DNA of 44,398 bases from JAAYZB01 sp035379945 (GCA_035379945.1 DAOSWG010000011.1:1-44398), one strand, 5' to 3'. Shown: positions 23,612-32,737, counted from the first letter of the stretch. The notes: generated by a model from the letters alone, not told the origin. Made by a program: numbers and translations.

Positions 23612-24349
23612 ATGGAAGAATTTGAAAAGCAGGAAACAAGCACGGAAGAAGGAATGACTTTTACCGAGTTGTTACGTATCGTATGGGACAATTTTCTTCT
23701 GATTGTTTTAATCACAGTATGGATCACGGCCTTGGGATTCGTATACACCTTTGCGGTTGTATCGCCTAAGTATACAGCTGAAACCGCCGCGATGGTCCAA
23801 GTGGATACTGATTCGGGGACTTCGGAACAATCGGCAATCAGTATTGCTAATTACCTGATGACGACATATAAGGAATTCATTGTCAGCAGACTGGTTTTGG
23901 AAAGTGTGATAAACGATGTCGACGGCATCAGCGACATGACCGTGGAGCAATTGGCAAACAGCGTCACCGTCTCCAGTACGAGCGGGGCTTACATAATTTA
24001 TATCAATGTCGACAACACATCTCCGGAACTGGCCCAGGCAATCGCCAATCAGATCGTGGACAACGCCATTGCGATAGCCGATGACGAAGCCAACGGGTTC
24101 ACTTTTCTTCAGGACAAGCTGAAACTTGTTTATTCAGCCGCGCTTCCGGAAGCACCCAGTTCGCCGAACAAACCGTTGAATATCATCATTAGTTTTATTC
24201 TTGGCGGCGTCATCGCCTTGATGGTTGTGTTCTTCAAAGAGATTTTCAATAACAAATTCCAGACCAAGGAAGAATTGGAAAAAGTCCTCAATCTGCGGGT
24301 AATCGCCACGGTTCCCGGCACGATCAAAGAGAGAAAGTTGGTGGACTGA
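23612..24349 (+). CDS. Wzz-like polysaccharide co-polymerase (CapA/CpsC type)
   Basis: 245 aa, ATG after AGGAGAG. Two membrane helices frame the protein: about residues 28-50 (FLLIVLITVWITALGFVYTF) and about 190-210 (IIISFILGGVIALMVVFF). The extracytoplasmic domain between them ends in the Pro-rich PEAPSSPNKPLN typical of Wzz/chain-length regulators. The cytoplasmic tail (TKEELEKVLNLRVIATVPG) activates the cognate tyrosine kinase in related systems. The kinase gene starts directly after its stop (TGA then ATG), so the two surely work together to set chain length of an exported polysaccharide. Confidence 0.9.
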   Translation: MEEFEKQETSTEEGMTFTELLRIVWDNFLLIVLITVWITALGFVYTFAVVSPKYTAETAAMVQVDTDSGTSEQSAISIANYLMTTYKEFIVSRLVLESVINDVDGISDMTVEQLANSVTVSSTSGAYIIYINVDNTSPELAQAIANQIVDNAIAIADDEANGFTFLQDKLKLVYSAALPEAPSSPNKPLNIIISFILGGVIALMVVFFKEIFNNKFQTKEELEKVLNLRVIATVPGTIKERKLVD

Positions 24350-25042
24350 ATGGAATATTTCGAATATCATAACGTAGTTATCGAATCTCCGAATTCACGG
24401 GAGGCGGAAGCCTACCGGAAACTGGAACTCAATATTGCCATGATGTCTTTGGATGAAAAGATCCAAGTCATCCAAAGCACGTCTGCCATTCCCGAGGACG
24501 GCAAAACGACGACAGCGATCAATCTGGCTGCCGTATATGCCGAAAAAGGGGAAAAGGTTATCATCGTTGATTTTGACCTGAGACGTCCGAAAATTCACAG
24601 GGCATTCAAAAAGCCGAATGAAAAAGGGTTCTATGATTATGTGAATGGCGACATCGATTTTCACGATATCATTGTTCACGACGAATCCGGGATTGATCTG
24701 ATTCTGACGGGGAAACATCTTTCTTTCCCCCACATTGTCTTAGAGTCCCATAAAGCTTCCGACCTGATTGCCAAATTGCGTAAGGAATATGACTACATCA
24801 TAGTCGACACTCCTCCGGTATTGTCCGTGACGGATTCCCTTATTGTCAGTAAATATGCGGATGGAGTCCTTTATGTCGTCGCTTACAATAAAACGAAAAA
24901 AGATGACGCCAAGGCCGGGTTGTTGCAACTGCAAAAAAATCATGCCAGGGTGCTCGGAAGCGTGTTTGCCAACATCGATATCAAAAAGTTCAAAGGCTAT
25001 CACGGATACGATTATTATTCGCATCAGGATAAAACGTCCTGA
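24350..25042 (+). CDS. BY-type tyrosine kinase (CpsD/CapB type)
   Basis: 230-aa cytoplasmic bacterial tyrosine kinase. Walker A region STSAIPEDGKTTTAINLA (with GKTTT), Walker A-prime VIIVDFDLRRP and Walker B YIIVDTPPVLSVTDS are intact. A C-terminal tyrosine cluster YHGYDYYSHQD is the expected autophosphorylation site. It starts immediately after the co-polymerase stop and is followed 14 bp later by the phosphatase gene. Together they form the classic co-polymerase, kinase, phosphatase circuit that cycles phosphorylation to drive polysaccharide synthesis. Confidence 0.93.
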   Translation: MEYFEYHNVVIESPNSREAEAYRKLELNIAMMSLDEKIQVIQSTSAIPEDGKTTTAINLAAVYAEKGEKVIIVDFDLRRPKIHRAFKKPNEKGFYDYVNGDIDFHDIIVHDESGIDLILTGKHLSFPHIVLESHKASDLIAKLRKEYDYIIVDTPPVLSVTDSLIVSKYADGVLYVVAYNKTKKDDAKAGLLQLQKNHARVLGSVFANIDIKKFKGYHGYDYYSHQDKTS

Positions 25043-25056
25043 AAGCCGGTGATACC

Positions 25057-25749
25057 GTGATTGATATCCATTCCCACGTCCTGCCTTTTGTGGACGATGG
25101 ATCGGACAACATGGAGATGTCCCTTGCCATGATAAGGGAAGCTTCAGAGGCTGGGGTCACCGATTTGTTCCTGACGCCGCATTATATGCGCCTGAGGGAC
25201 TATCTTTCCAATGCGTCTGAAAACAGAGAAATTTTTTCCGAATTGACGAATAAAGTCAAACAGGAAGGGATTTCTATCAAACTTTATCTTGGAAACGAGA
25301 TCTATTATTCGCTTGATATCCTGGACGCCTTGAGAACGGGGACCATCATTCCTCTGGGCAACTCGAACAAAGTTCTTGTGGAATTTTCGCTGTTTGAAGA
25401 AGACGAGGAAATAACCGAGGCGATCCACAATATCAAATCGCTCGGATATGTGCCGATTATTGCGCATCCGGAAAGATATCCGTATATTTCCAAACTCTCA
25501 GATTATGAAATAATCAAGCAAATGGGAGCTTTGATTCAACTAAATGCTTCCTCGATCATCGGGCAACGTGACAAACTGGCCCACAAGAAAGCAGTGGCCA
25601 TAATCAAAGCTGGACTCGCCGATTTCATCGCTTCTGACCAACATGTCCCGGGAAAAAATCACCTGGAAGAAGCAAGGAATATCATAAACAGGAAATTCGG
25701 TTTACCAGTGGCGAAGGCATTGTTTGAAAACACCGTTGTTTTAGAATGA
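25057..25749 (+). CDS. PHP-family tyrosine-protein phosphatase (CpsB/YwqE type)
   Basis: 230 aa, GTG start preceded by GGTGAT. PHP-fold metal ligands are visible: MIDIHSHVLPFVDDGS at the start, LTPHYM near residue 42, LGNEIYY near 88, IIAHPERYPYI near 138 and ASDQHVPGKNH near 193. The family dephosphorylates the BY-kinase tail using a tri-metal (often Mn) centre. Position and motifs make this function very likely. The stop codon lies inside the base of the terminator hairpin. Confidence 0.92.
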   Translation: MIDIHSHVLPFVDDGSDNMEMSLAMIREASEAGVTDLFLTPHYMRLRDYLSNASENREIFSELTNKVKQEGISIKLYLGNEIYYSLDILDALRTGTIIPLGNSNKVLVEFSLFEEDEEITEAIHNIKSLGYVPIIAHPERYPYISKLSDYEIIKQMGALIQLNASSIIGQRDKLAHKKAVAIIKAGLADFIASDQHVPGKNHLEEARNIINRKFGLPVAKALFENTVVLE

Positions 25750-25770
25750 CACTTCTTTTGAAGTGTTTTT
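25749..25770 (+). terminator. Terminator of the polysaccharide control operon
   Basis: ACACTTC (25749-25755), TTTT loop, GAAGTGT (25760-25766), followed by T residues; overlaps the last base of the stop codon. Confidence 0.82.
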
Positions 25771-25802
25771 CATTTGCTCACAAATACATCATATTGTTTA
25801 GG

Positions 25803-25997
25803 TATAATCAAATTGAAAAATTCAAAAATCGGTACATTTCACTTCTCCCCCTATGAATGATGGTATCTTATTTTTGAATTTTCCAATTGGTACGGGTCAA
25901 ACCCGTGCCAGCCGCCAAATTCAGGTCTTCGGACCTTGCATTTATAAATCTAAGGCTTGTCAAAGTCTTTTATTTTCTAAAGGTGTGTGATGTTTTT
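25803..25997 (+). ncRNA. Structured leader before the two-component genes
   Basis: After a -10-like TATAAT (25803-25808) comes a long imperfect inverted repeat. CAAATTG through AAAAAT at 25809-25829 pairs with ATTTTTGAATTTTCCAATTG at 25870-25889 with about two mismatches, and GGTAC pairs inside it. Next is a hairpin TGGTACGGG-TCAAA-CCCGTGCCA (25888-25910) and then AGGTC-TTCG-GACCT (25923-25936), a UUCG-capped stem. None is followed by a T-run. The order of three hairpins in about 130 nt before the coding start suggests a cis-acting RNA. I could not match it to a known riboswitch class. Confidence 0.4.
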
Positions 25998-26687
25998 ATG
26001 AAAAGTTTTTATGTTTTAGTTGCAGACGACGAATTCAGAATCAGAAAGTTATTGGCTGATTTTTTGGTTAGGGAAGGCTATAAGGTTTTGGAAGCATCCG
26101 ATGGCGAGGAAGCCATCGACTTGATTTTTGAATCCAAAATCAAGATTGATCTGGTCATTTTGGATGTTATGATGCCAAAATACGACGGATGGTTTGTCTT
26201 GGAAAGGATTCGAGAATTTTCAACGGTGCCGGTAATCATGCTTACAGCGAGAAGCGATGAAAGCGACCAGTTGAAAGGATTTAAATTGGGAGCCGACGAT
26301 TATGTGACCAAACCTTTTTCGCCTAGCATCCTGATGGCGCGGATAAACAAACTGATCAAACGCGACAATGTCGAAACAACCGAACTGGTTTTTGGAAAGA
26401 TCAGGATGTCTCTAGCTTCGCGGGAAGTTTTTGTCGATGAAAACAAAGTGGAACTGACGCCGAAAGAATTCGAACTTCTCAAATACTTTATCGACAACAA
26501 AGGCATCGCTTTGTCGCGCGACAAGATTCTGAATGCCGTATGGAACTACGATTACTTTGGCGATTTGAGAACAGTCGATACCCACATCAAGCAGCTCCGT
26601 AGCAAACTGGGCGATTACGCGCACTATATTTCCACCGTGAGAAGCATCGGATACCGGTTGGATATCGAAAATGAGAACGTCAATTAA
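25998..26687 (+). CDS. OmpR-family response regulator
   Basis: Start set at ATG 25998 (MKSFYVLVADDEF); 37 upstream codons are open but run through the leader hairpins and are not protein-like. 229 aa. Receiver domain 1-120 with acidic pocket ADDE, phospho-acceptor Asp 56 in VILDVMMP, conserved Thr in MLTAR and Lys in VTKPFS. Winged-helix domain about 135-225 with LTPKEFELLKYF and TVDTHIKQLRSKLGDYAHYI, then RSIGYRL. It binds DNA as a phosphorylated dimer. It overlaps the kinase gene by 17 bp and lies between the polysaccharide circuit and the sugar dehydratase, which are plausible targets. Confidence 0.94.
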   Translation: MKSFYVLVADDEFRIRKLLADFLVREGYKVLEASDGEEAIDLIFESKIKIDLVILDVMMPKYDGWFVLERIREFSTVPVIMLTARSDESDQLKGFKLGADDYVTKPFSPSILMARINKLIKRDNVETTELVFGKIRMSLASREVFVDENKVELTPKEFELLKYFIDNKGIALSRDKILNAVWNYDYFGDLRTVDTHIKQLRSKLGDYAHYISTVRSIGYRLDIENENVN

Positions 26688-28218
26688 GAGCCGACTGTTT
26701 CTGATCACCTATGGTATCATCCTGTGTTTCATACTCGGTTTGATCGTACTCAACAACACTTATTTGGAAAAATATTACATGAACTATCGTGAAAACACGC
26801 TTTTGAATGCTTTCACGGAGGTAAAAACAATAGATTTGAGCGAGGACACCTACGATTCCTTGCTCTTTGACGTGGAAGAAAACTACAACATAAGCATTCA
26901 AGTTCTGAAAGAGAGGGGCATCCAACCGAATATCGATAATCTTCCCTCGCCATATTTAAGACTATATGGCAATACCATGTCGATCAGTCCCGGAATCATC
27001 AGTCAGATCATGTTGCAATTAAATTTGCTAGACGACGGATATTCCAGCAGCAGTTCGGTCGATGTCGGAGATGGTTACGTGGCGTTCGTCCAAAACATCA
27101 TTCCCACATCATCGACCAACGGCGATGATGTTCAATTGCTTAGTTTGTGCGCTGCGACTGATTCTGGCGACGGGTTGCTGATGTATTACATTCTGACTGT
27201 CACGGTTCAATCGATCCGCGATAGCATCAGCGTTTTCAATACTTTCACGATCATCATCGGATTCATTTTCATGATCATTTCCGGAATCTTTACCTATTTG
27301 ATCAGTTATCGCTTCACCAACCCGATTCTGGAGATAAATCAAGTAGCTCGCCAGATTTCCAATCTGGATTTTGGTAGCAAGGTGGAGGTGAGCTCCAATG
27401 ATGAGATTGGCGACCTTGGCAACAGCATCAATCTGATGAGCACGCAACTTGAGAATGCCATCAGCAAGCTCAAGGCGGCCAATGAAAAACTAGAAAACGA
27501 TATCCAACTAAAAGAGAAGATCGATTCGATGCGCAAAGAATTTATTGCCAGCGCATCCCATGAATTGAAAACGCCGATATCGCTGATTCTAGGATATGCG
27601 GAAGCTTTGAAACTTCCCGGTATCGACAAAGATACCAGCGACGATTATCTGAATATCATCATGGACGAATCGAACAAGATGAACAAACTGGTCATGGAAA
27701 TGTTGAAGATATCACAACTAGAAAGCGGTTTTTCCGAATTCACCGTCAGCGATTTTTCCGTGAAGGATATGACGGATGAAACCGCCAGGTTGTTCTCGAT
27801 CATTTTCGAAGAAAGTAAAATAAATGTGACAATAGATGTCTTAGATCGGGAAGTGTCGTCCGATTACGACCAATTGCAGACGGTATTGTCCAACTTTATT
27901 TCCAACGCAATCCATCACGTGGATAAAAACAAAAAAATCAGGATTTACAGCGAAGAAACAAATGAAGGCAATTTGCGGCTTGTCGTATTCAACACCGGCT
28001 TGGCGATCGCAGAAAGCGATCAGGACCGGGTTTGGGAAAGTTTCTACAAAGTAGACAAGGCGAGAACCCGCAGCTACGGCGGTCAAGGGTTGGGGCTGAG
28101 TATCGTCAGAAACACCTTGGACAACATCGGTTACGGCTATGGTGTCAAAAATGTCGAAGGCGGCGTGGAGTTCTATTTGGAAATTCCGGCTAAAGATATA
28201 AAAAGTAACAATCAATAG
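26671..28218 (+). CDS. Membrane sensor histidine kinase
   Basis: 515 aa. Membrane helix 1 at about 8-28, an extracytoplasmic sensor domain of about 160 residues without a recognised fold, and membrane helix 2 at about 190-212 (TIIIGFIFMIISGIFTYLIS). A HAMP linker follows to about 265, then the dimerisation domain with SASHELKTPISLILGY (phospho-His 297) and the ATPase domain with N-box NFISNAIHHVDKN, DKARTRSYGGQGLGLSIV (F/G2 boxes). The start codon lies inside the regulator gene, so expression is coupled. The signal is unknown. Confidence 0.94.
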   Translation: MRTSIKSRLFLITYGIILCFILGLIVLNNTYLEKYYMNYRENTLLNAFTEVKTIDLSEDTYDSLLFDVEENYNISIQVLKERGIQPNIDNLPSPYLRLYGNTMSISPGIISQIMLQLNLLDDGYSSSSSVDVGDGYVAFVQNIIPTSSTNGDDVQLLSLCAATDSGDGLLMYYILTVTVQSIRDSISVFNTFTIIIGFIFMIISGIFTYLISYRFTNPILEINQVARQISNLDFGSKVEVSSNDEIGDLGNSINLMSTQLENAISKLKAANEKLENDIQLKEKIDSMRKEFIASASHELKTPISLILGYAEALKLPGIDKDTSDDYLNIIMDESNKMNKLVMEMLKISQLESGFSEFTVSDFSVKDMTDETARLFSIIFEESKINVTIDVLDREVSSDYDQLQTVLSNFISNAIHHVDKNKKIRIYSEETNEGNLRLVVFNTGLAIAESDQDRVWESFYKVDKARTRSYGGQGLGLSIVRNTLDNIGYGYGVKNVEGGVEFYLEIPAKDIKSNNQ

Positions 28219-28274
28219 CGAAGAAGATATTTGCTTCTGAAACGTAATGACAGCGTTTTTTCCTTTGCTTTGTA

Positions 28275-28303
28275 TTGAAATGCTCAAATACGTATGTTAG
28301 AAT
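28275..28303 (+). promoter_or_regulatory. Promoter of the sugar dehydratase gene
   Basis: TTGAAA (28275-28280), 17-bp spacer, TAGAAT (28298-28303). Transcripts would start near 28310, so the TTG-type open frame beginning at 28294 cannot be the translation start. Confidence 0.6.
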
Positions 28304-28344
28304 TGTCAATATTCGAAGTCACTCTAGGGGGAGGAAACTTTAAA

Positions 28345-30207
28345 GTGCGACGCATAAAGAATGAGTCAATGGGCGATTACATGAGAAAAATTCGGATCAT
28401 CCAGTACATATTTGTTGATGCGGTTTGCATAGTATTCACCTATTCGCTGACTTTTCTTGCGCTCAAATTTGACGGAGCTTCCAACTTTGACATCGAGACC
28501 GCTTTCAAGGTCCTGCCTTTGGTTTTGGTATTCAAACTGGTCGCTTTTTATTTGATGAAAGTATACAGATTGGTCATGGACAACGCTGGCATCGAAGAAG
28601 TATTCAGAATCTTCATTGCGGTGATAACAACCAATATCGTCATTACGCTCGCTTCGCTTTTCATTCCCAATTATAATTTCATACCGGAAGTAAGCATGAT
28701 ATTTACCACGGCTTTCGAAGGCATTATTCTTTCTGTGCCCAGGGTTATAAAGAGGCTTACCAACTTGGTATCAAGAAAACATCCGGTCGGTGGAAAACGC
28801 ACTTTGCTCGTGGGAGCAGGGGCTGGCGGGAAATTGGTATTGAATGAAATCCGTAACAATCCCGAACTCAACAACGTTCCGATTGCTTTTGTGGATGACG
28901 ACCCTTTGAAAATAGGTAAAATAATGTCTGGATGTCCGATTCTGGGCCCGATCGACAAAATACCGAAATTTATTGACATATACCAGATCGAGGAAGTCAT
29001 AATATGCATTGCCAATATCGATCCGAAGTGGTTTCAGGAAATCATTCAGACAGCCGCCGAAAGACCGGTGAGAATCAAAAGAATACCGAAATTCAAGGAA
29101 TTGAAAAAAGATACGCCGAAAAAGTTTCTGGAAATCAATGTCGAAGACCTTTTAAGTCGTGATGTTGTGGAGCTTGACAGCAGCGGGATCAGCGAATTTA
29201 TTTCCGGAAAAAGAGTCATAGTCACTGGGGCCGGAGGATCTATCGGTTCGGAACTGGTCAGGCAAATCGTAGACATGAGACCGTCCGAATTGTTGATGTT
29301 GGATATTTACGAGAACGGCGTTTACGACATCCAGATGGAACTAAACCATAAATACGCCACATCGGACGAAGAACCAGTTCAAAGAAAAGTATTGATTGGT
29401 TCAGTATACAATTACAATCGGATGAATGCCATATTTTCAGCTTTCAAACCACAACTCATATTTCATGCGGCGGCATATAAGCATGTGCCGCTGATGGAAG
29501 ATTCTCCCATCGAAGCGGTCAGAACCAATGTCATCGGAACATACAATATTTGCAAACTGGCATCGCTTTACAATGTGGAAAAAGTGGTTTTGGTTTCTAG
29601 TGACAAAGCCGTCAGACCGACCAATGTCATGGGAGCGACCAAACGATTTGCGGAAATGATCATGCAGTATTTCAATAGTGTGTCCTCTACCAAATACTCG
29701 GCAGTGCGTTTTGGCAATGTCCTAGGCAGCAATGGATCCGTCGTACCGCTATTCAAGAAGCAAATCGAAAACGGAGGTCCGCTTACTGTCACTGATGAAA
29801 GGATTATTCGTTACTTCATGACAATTCCGGAAGCCGTCGGGCTGATTCTCCAGTCTGGAACATTCGCCAAGGGTGGCGAAATCTTCATTCTGGATATGGG
29901 AGATCCTGTCAAGATAATCGACCTAGCCGAGAAAATGATCATGCTTTCTGGAAGAAGACCGTATATTGACATTGATATCAGCATTACCGGGTTGCGTCCG
30001 GGAGAAAAGATGTACGAAGAACTTTTGGTTGACAAAACAAAAGACATAACAAAAACAGCCAACAAAAAGATCTTCATCGACAGGGGCTCGGAAATAATGC
30101 CGATCGAGGAAGAAATCCGCGATATCACAGGAAAGTTCGAAACCCTAAACAGCGTTGAAATCAAGGAAATGATCAAAAGCATGGTTTCAACTTACACCCC
30201 AAAATAA
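28345..30207 (+). CDS. CapD/FlaA1-type nucleotide-sugar 4,6-dehydratase, membrane-anchored
   Basis: GTG 28345 chosen because GGGGGAGG lies ten bases upstream; ATG 28381 is an alternative. 620 aa. Four N-terminal membrane helices (within about residues 15-135), a first Rossmann-like CoA-binding-3 domain with TLLVGAGAGGKLVLNEI, then the SDR domain: NAD motif VTGAGGSIGSELVRQI, YKHVPLMEDSP, VSSDKAVRPTNVMGATKR, SAVRFGNVLGSNGSVVP and GLRPGEKMYEELL. The family converts UDP-GlcNAc to a 4-keto-6-deoxy sugar for capsule or glycan synthesis. No aminotransferase or glycosyltransferase follows, so the rest of the pathway is elsewhere. Confidence 0.9.
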   Translation: MRRIKNESMGDYMRKIRIIQYIFVDAVCIVFTYSLTFLALKFDGASNFDIETAFKVLPLVLVFKLVAFYLMKVYRLVMDNAGIEEVFRIFIAVITTNIVITLASLFIPNYNFIPEVSMIFTTAFEGIILSVPRVIKRLTNLVSRKHPVGGKRTLLVGAGAGGKLVLNEIRNNPELNNVPIAFVDDDPLKIGKIMSGCPILGPIDKIPKFIDIYQIEEVIICIANIDPKWFQEIIQTAAERPVRIKRIPKFKELKKDTPKKFLEINVEDLLSRDVVELDSSGISEFISGKRVIVTGAGGSIGSELVRQIVDMRPSELLMLDIYENGVYDIQMELNHKYATSDEEPVQRKVLIGSVYNYNRMNAIFSAFKPQLIFHAAAYKHVPLMEDSPIEAVRTNVIGTYNICKLASLYNVEKVVLVSSDKAVRPTNVMGATKRFAEMIMQYFNSVSSTKYSAVRFGNVLGSNGSVVPLFKKQIENGGPLTVTDERIIRYFMTIPEAVGLILQSGTFAKGGEIFILDMGDPVKIIDLAEKMIMLSGRRPYIDIDISITGLRPGEKMYEELLVDKTKDITKTANKKIFIDRGSEIMPIEEEIRDITGKFETLNSVEIKEMIKSMVSTYTPK

Positions 30208-30233
30208 AAGGTACGGGCATCCGTGCCTTTTTT
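30207..30233 (+). terminator. Terminator after the dehydratase
   Basis: GGTACGG (30210-30216), GCAT loop, CCGTGCC (30221-30227) with one T-G wobble, flanked by A and T runs. Confidence 0.88.
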
Positions 30234-30314
30234 GATTCCATATCCCTTTATATATTATGGTATTCGTGGTAGAATATAGATGAAAAAAACCAAGAAACGC
30301 GAGGCGACGACGCC

Positions 30315-31697
30315 ATGTTTTCATTAGAAAATGGCAGCAAGGTAAAACTGGAAATCCGCAAGATGGGAATCAACGGCGAGGGCATCGGTTATTTCAACCG
30401 GCTTGCCATTTTTGTGCCCAGAGCGATTACCAAGGAAATCGTCAATTGCGAGATTGTCGAACTGTATGACAAATATGCCGTCGCCAAACTGGAAGAAGTC
30501 GTCAAGCCGTCGAATCGGCGTGTCGAGCCACCGTGCAAATTCTATGAACAATGTGGCGGTTGCCAGTTGCAGCATGTCGAATACAAAGAACAGCTCAAAG
30601 CGAAATTGAGCCTTCTGAAACAATCGCTTTCCCGATATACGAGTCTGGACATCGCTTCGCTTAAAATCCGAAAGGCACTCGGTTTGGCGAACAATTACCA
30701 TTATCGCAACAAATCCCAGCGTCCATTCAAAAACACCAATTTCGGGCTGGCTCTCGGACTGTTTCGCCAAGGCACAAACCAGTTCGTTTATGTCGACACA
30801 TGCATGACGGAAGACGAACATGTGAATCAGATCAACCAGGAAGCTTTAACGGTATTGAGAAAGTATCACGTCATGGCTTCCGACCAAATGAATAAGGAAG
30901 GTATCCTTCTAAATCTCGTTACCAGATATCTCGCTTCAACGGAAACTGCCAGTGTGACGTTTATTGTGACCGATTTCGATCCTGTGTTGAAAGAAGTCGC
31001 AAAAGATCTGATGGCAAAAAATCCTTCCGTTGTTTCCGTGACATATAGCGTGAACAAAAAAAATAACCCCATGATGTTCGGACCGGCGGTGGAACTTTTG
31101 GCCGGTAAGCCCTATATTACTGATTTATTTTCCAACATGAAAATACGTATCTCCCCCGATGCTTTTCATCAATTGAACACGGCGCAGATGAAGGTTTTGT
31201 ACGATGAGATCGTCAAAGCGGCGGAATTAGAGGGCAAAGAGACGGTGATTGACGCTTATTCCGGTATTGGAATGACATCTTTGATGATGGCCAGAAAAGC
31301 GAAAAGGGTCATTGGGATTGATTATTCTCCCGCCTCGATCGCAGATGCGACCAAAAACGCCACAGCGAATGGAATCAAAAATGTTTCTTTTATCTGTGAC
31401 CATGTCGAAGGCGCCCTTCCCAAACTGATCGCAAATGGAGTGAAGCCGGATATTCTTGTATTAGATCCCCCGCGGGCCGGGCTTCCCGAAGAGATCGTGA
31501 AACTGATTGTCAAAACTAAAATCAAGAAAATAATCTATGTGTCATGCAATCCGTCGACTCTGGCAAAGAACATTGCCGGCTTAGAAAGCAAGTATGAGGT
31601 TTGCTACATCCAACCGCTTGATATGTTTCCGCATACGGCAAATGTCGAGAGCGTCACATTGCTCAAGTTGAAAGAGAGCGGAGGTGCGAACCGTTGA
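30315..31697 (+). CDS. rlmD: RlmD/RumA-family 23S rRNA (uracil-C5) methyltransferase
   Basis: 460 aa. N-terminal TRAM RNA-binding domain (about 5-60). Four-Cys iron-sulfur site (CKFYEQCGGCQLQH at about 76-89 plus a Cys near 158). The SAM-binding core reads VIDAYSGIGMTSLMMA, with LDPPRAGL and the catalytic-Cys motif YVSCNPSTLAKN near the end. Methylates a uridine of 23S rRNA (or tRNA in some relatives; the exact target cannot be read). The last four bases overlap the TTG start of corA. The ribosome site GAGGCG before ATG 30315 is moderate. Confidence 0.9.
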   Translation: MFSLENGSKVKLEIRKMGINGEGIGYFNRLAIFVPRAITKEIVNCEIVELYDKYAVAKLEEVVKPSNRRVEPPCKFYEQCGGCQLQHVEYKEQLKAKLSLLKQSLSRYTSLDIASLKIRKALGLANNYHYRNKSQRPFKNTNFGLALGLFRQGTNQFVYVDTCMTEDEHVNQINQEALTVLRKYHVMASDQMNKEGILLNLVTRYLASTETASVTFIVTDFDPVLKEVAKDLMAKNPSVVSVTYSVNKKNNPMMFGPAVELLAGKPYITDLFSNMKIRISPDAFHQLNTAQMKVLYDEIVKAAELEGKETVIDAYSGIGMTSLMMARKAKRVIGIDYSPASIADATKNATANGIKNVSFICDHVEGALPKLIANGVKPDILVLDPPRAGLPEEIVKLIVKTKIKKIIYVSCNPSTLAKNIAGLESKYEVCYIQPLDMFPHTANVESVTLLKLKESGGANR

Positions 31698-32710
31698 GAA
31701 TCAGAGAATACGTCATGCCGAAGTCGCTCATTTATACGGGCGAACATCCGGAAGTTAAAACAAAGATCGTCCATTACCAATATGATGAAAATAAAGTTGA
31801 AATAACGGATAATTTCGTTTCCCTTCCCGGTAAAAAGCATTATATTCAGGTCATAGGCCTCAAGGAAATCGACAAGGTCAAAACGATAAGGGAATTTTAC
31901 TCGATCAATCCGCTAATTCTCGAAGACGTTTTCAACGTCAAGCAAAGAACCAAGGTCGAGATGCACGACGATTTCCTGTTTTCCTCATTGCATCTCGAAT
32001 ATCAGGACGGCGAAGAGATCAAGCATGATTATCTGAGTATTTTCATGAACAAGGATGCGTTGATCACTTTCCATGAAACGGAGCCGGCCTATCTTGCGGC
32101 TTTACCTGGCCTTTTTCAAAAAAACGAGGAATTGCGTAAACGCGGTATCGATTATCTTTATTACCAAATCCTCGATATCGTAACCGACAATCATCTGGAT
32201 ATTTATGACACGCTTGAGAAACGGGCGAATGATTTCGAAGAGGAAATCCTGGAAAACGAGAAAATCGACCAGGAAAGTTTCTATTTGACCAGAAAGCAAT
32301 TTTTGAAGTTGAAAGAAGCGGTATCGCCACTTATGAGCGAACTGCGTGTGGCGATGGGATCTGCGACAGCTGGCTTGCTTTTCTCTAAAGACACCGAGCC
32401 ATATTTTCAGGATTTGCGGGACCACTTGCAAAGGCTTGACGATCAATTGAATACTGCCCGTGAGGAAATCCGCCACCTTCTCGATCTGATGATGAATAAC
32501 CAGTCATACAAAATGAATCAGATCATGACGACTCTCACGTTGTTTTCAGCAATTTTCATCCCCCTGACTTTCATTACGGGAATCTTCGGAATGAATTTCA
32601 CATATTTCGGCATCCTTGATTACAAATATGCCATACCGGCATTCACAGCCATCTGTGTTTTGCTGGCAGTCGGCATGCTTATCTTCTTCAAAAGGAAAAA
32701 ATGGTTTTAA
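31694..32710 (+). CDS. corA: CorA-family Mg2+/divalent cation channel
   Basis: 338 aa. The TTG at 31694 is favoured because AGCGGAGGTG sits seven bases before it and the TTGA overlap with the rlmD stop indicates coupled translation; the ATG at 31715 has no such site. A large cytoplasmic funnel domain (about 1-275), rich in charged helices, is followed by two membrane helices. The selectivity signature GMNF lies in FITGIFGMNF just after the first helix, and the tail is basic (FFKRKKWF). It forms a pentameric channel importing Mg2+ (sometimes Co2+/Ni2+/Zn2+). Confidence 0.95.
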   Translation: MRIREYVMPKSLIYTGEHPEVKTKIVHYQYDENKVEITDNFVSLPGKKHYIQVIGLKEIDKVKTIREFYSINPLILEDVFNVKQRTKVEMHDDFLFSSLHLEYQDGEEIKHDYLSIFMNKDALITFHETEPAYLAALPGLFQKNEELRKRGIDYLYYQILDIVTDNHLDIYDTLEKRANDFEEEILENEKIDQESFYLTRKQFLKLKEAVSPLMSELRVAMGSATAGLLFSKDTEPYFQDLRDHLQRLDDQLNTAREEIRHLLDLMMNNQSYKMNQIMTTLTLFSAIFIPLTFITGIFGMNFTYFGILDYKYAIPAFTAICVLLAVGMLIFFKRKKWF

Positions 32711-32737
32711 GATAAGAAGGGAAAGGACAAACAAGAA

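Noticed and set aside
25809..25890. Invertible promoter flanked by inverted repeats
   Set aside because: The arms are only about 40 bp apart and carry mismatches, and no invertase gene is nearby. A hairpin in the transcript is simpler.
25887..25997. N-terminal extension of the response regulator
   Set aside because: The translation of this stretch is not protein-like, passes through the leader hairpins and lacks a ribosome site; the receiver domain begins normally at 25998.
28294..28344. Longer N terminus of the sugar dehydratase
   Set aside because: A well-spaced promoter (-10 at 28298-28303) overlaps this stretch, so it cannot be transcribed as coding sequence from that promoter; the GTG at 28345 has the ribosome site.
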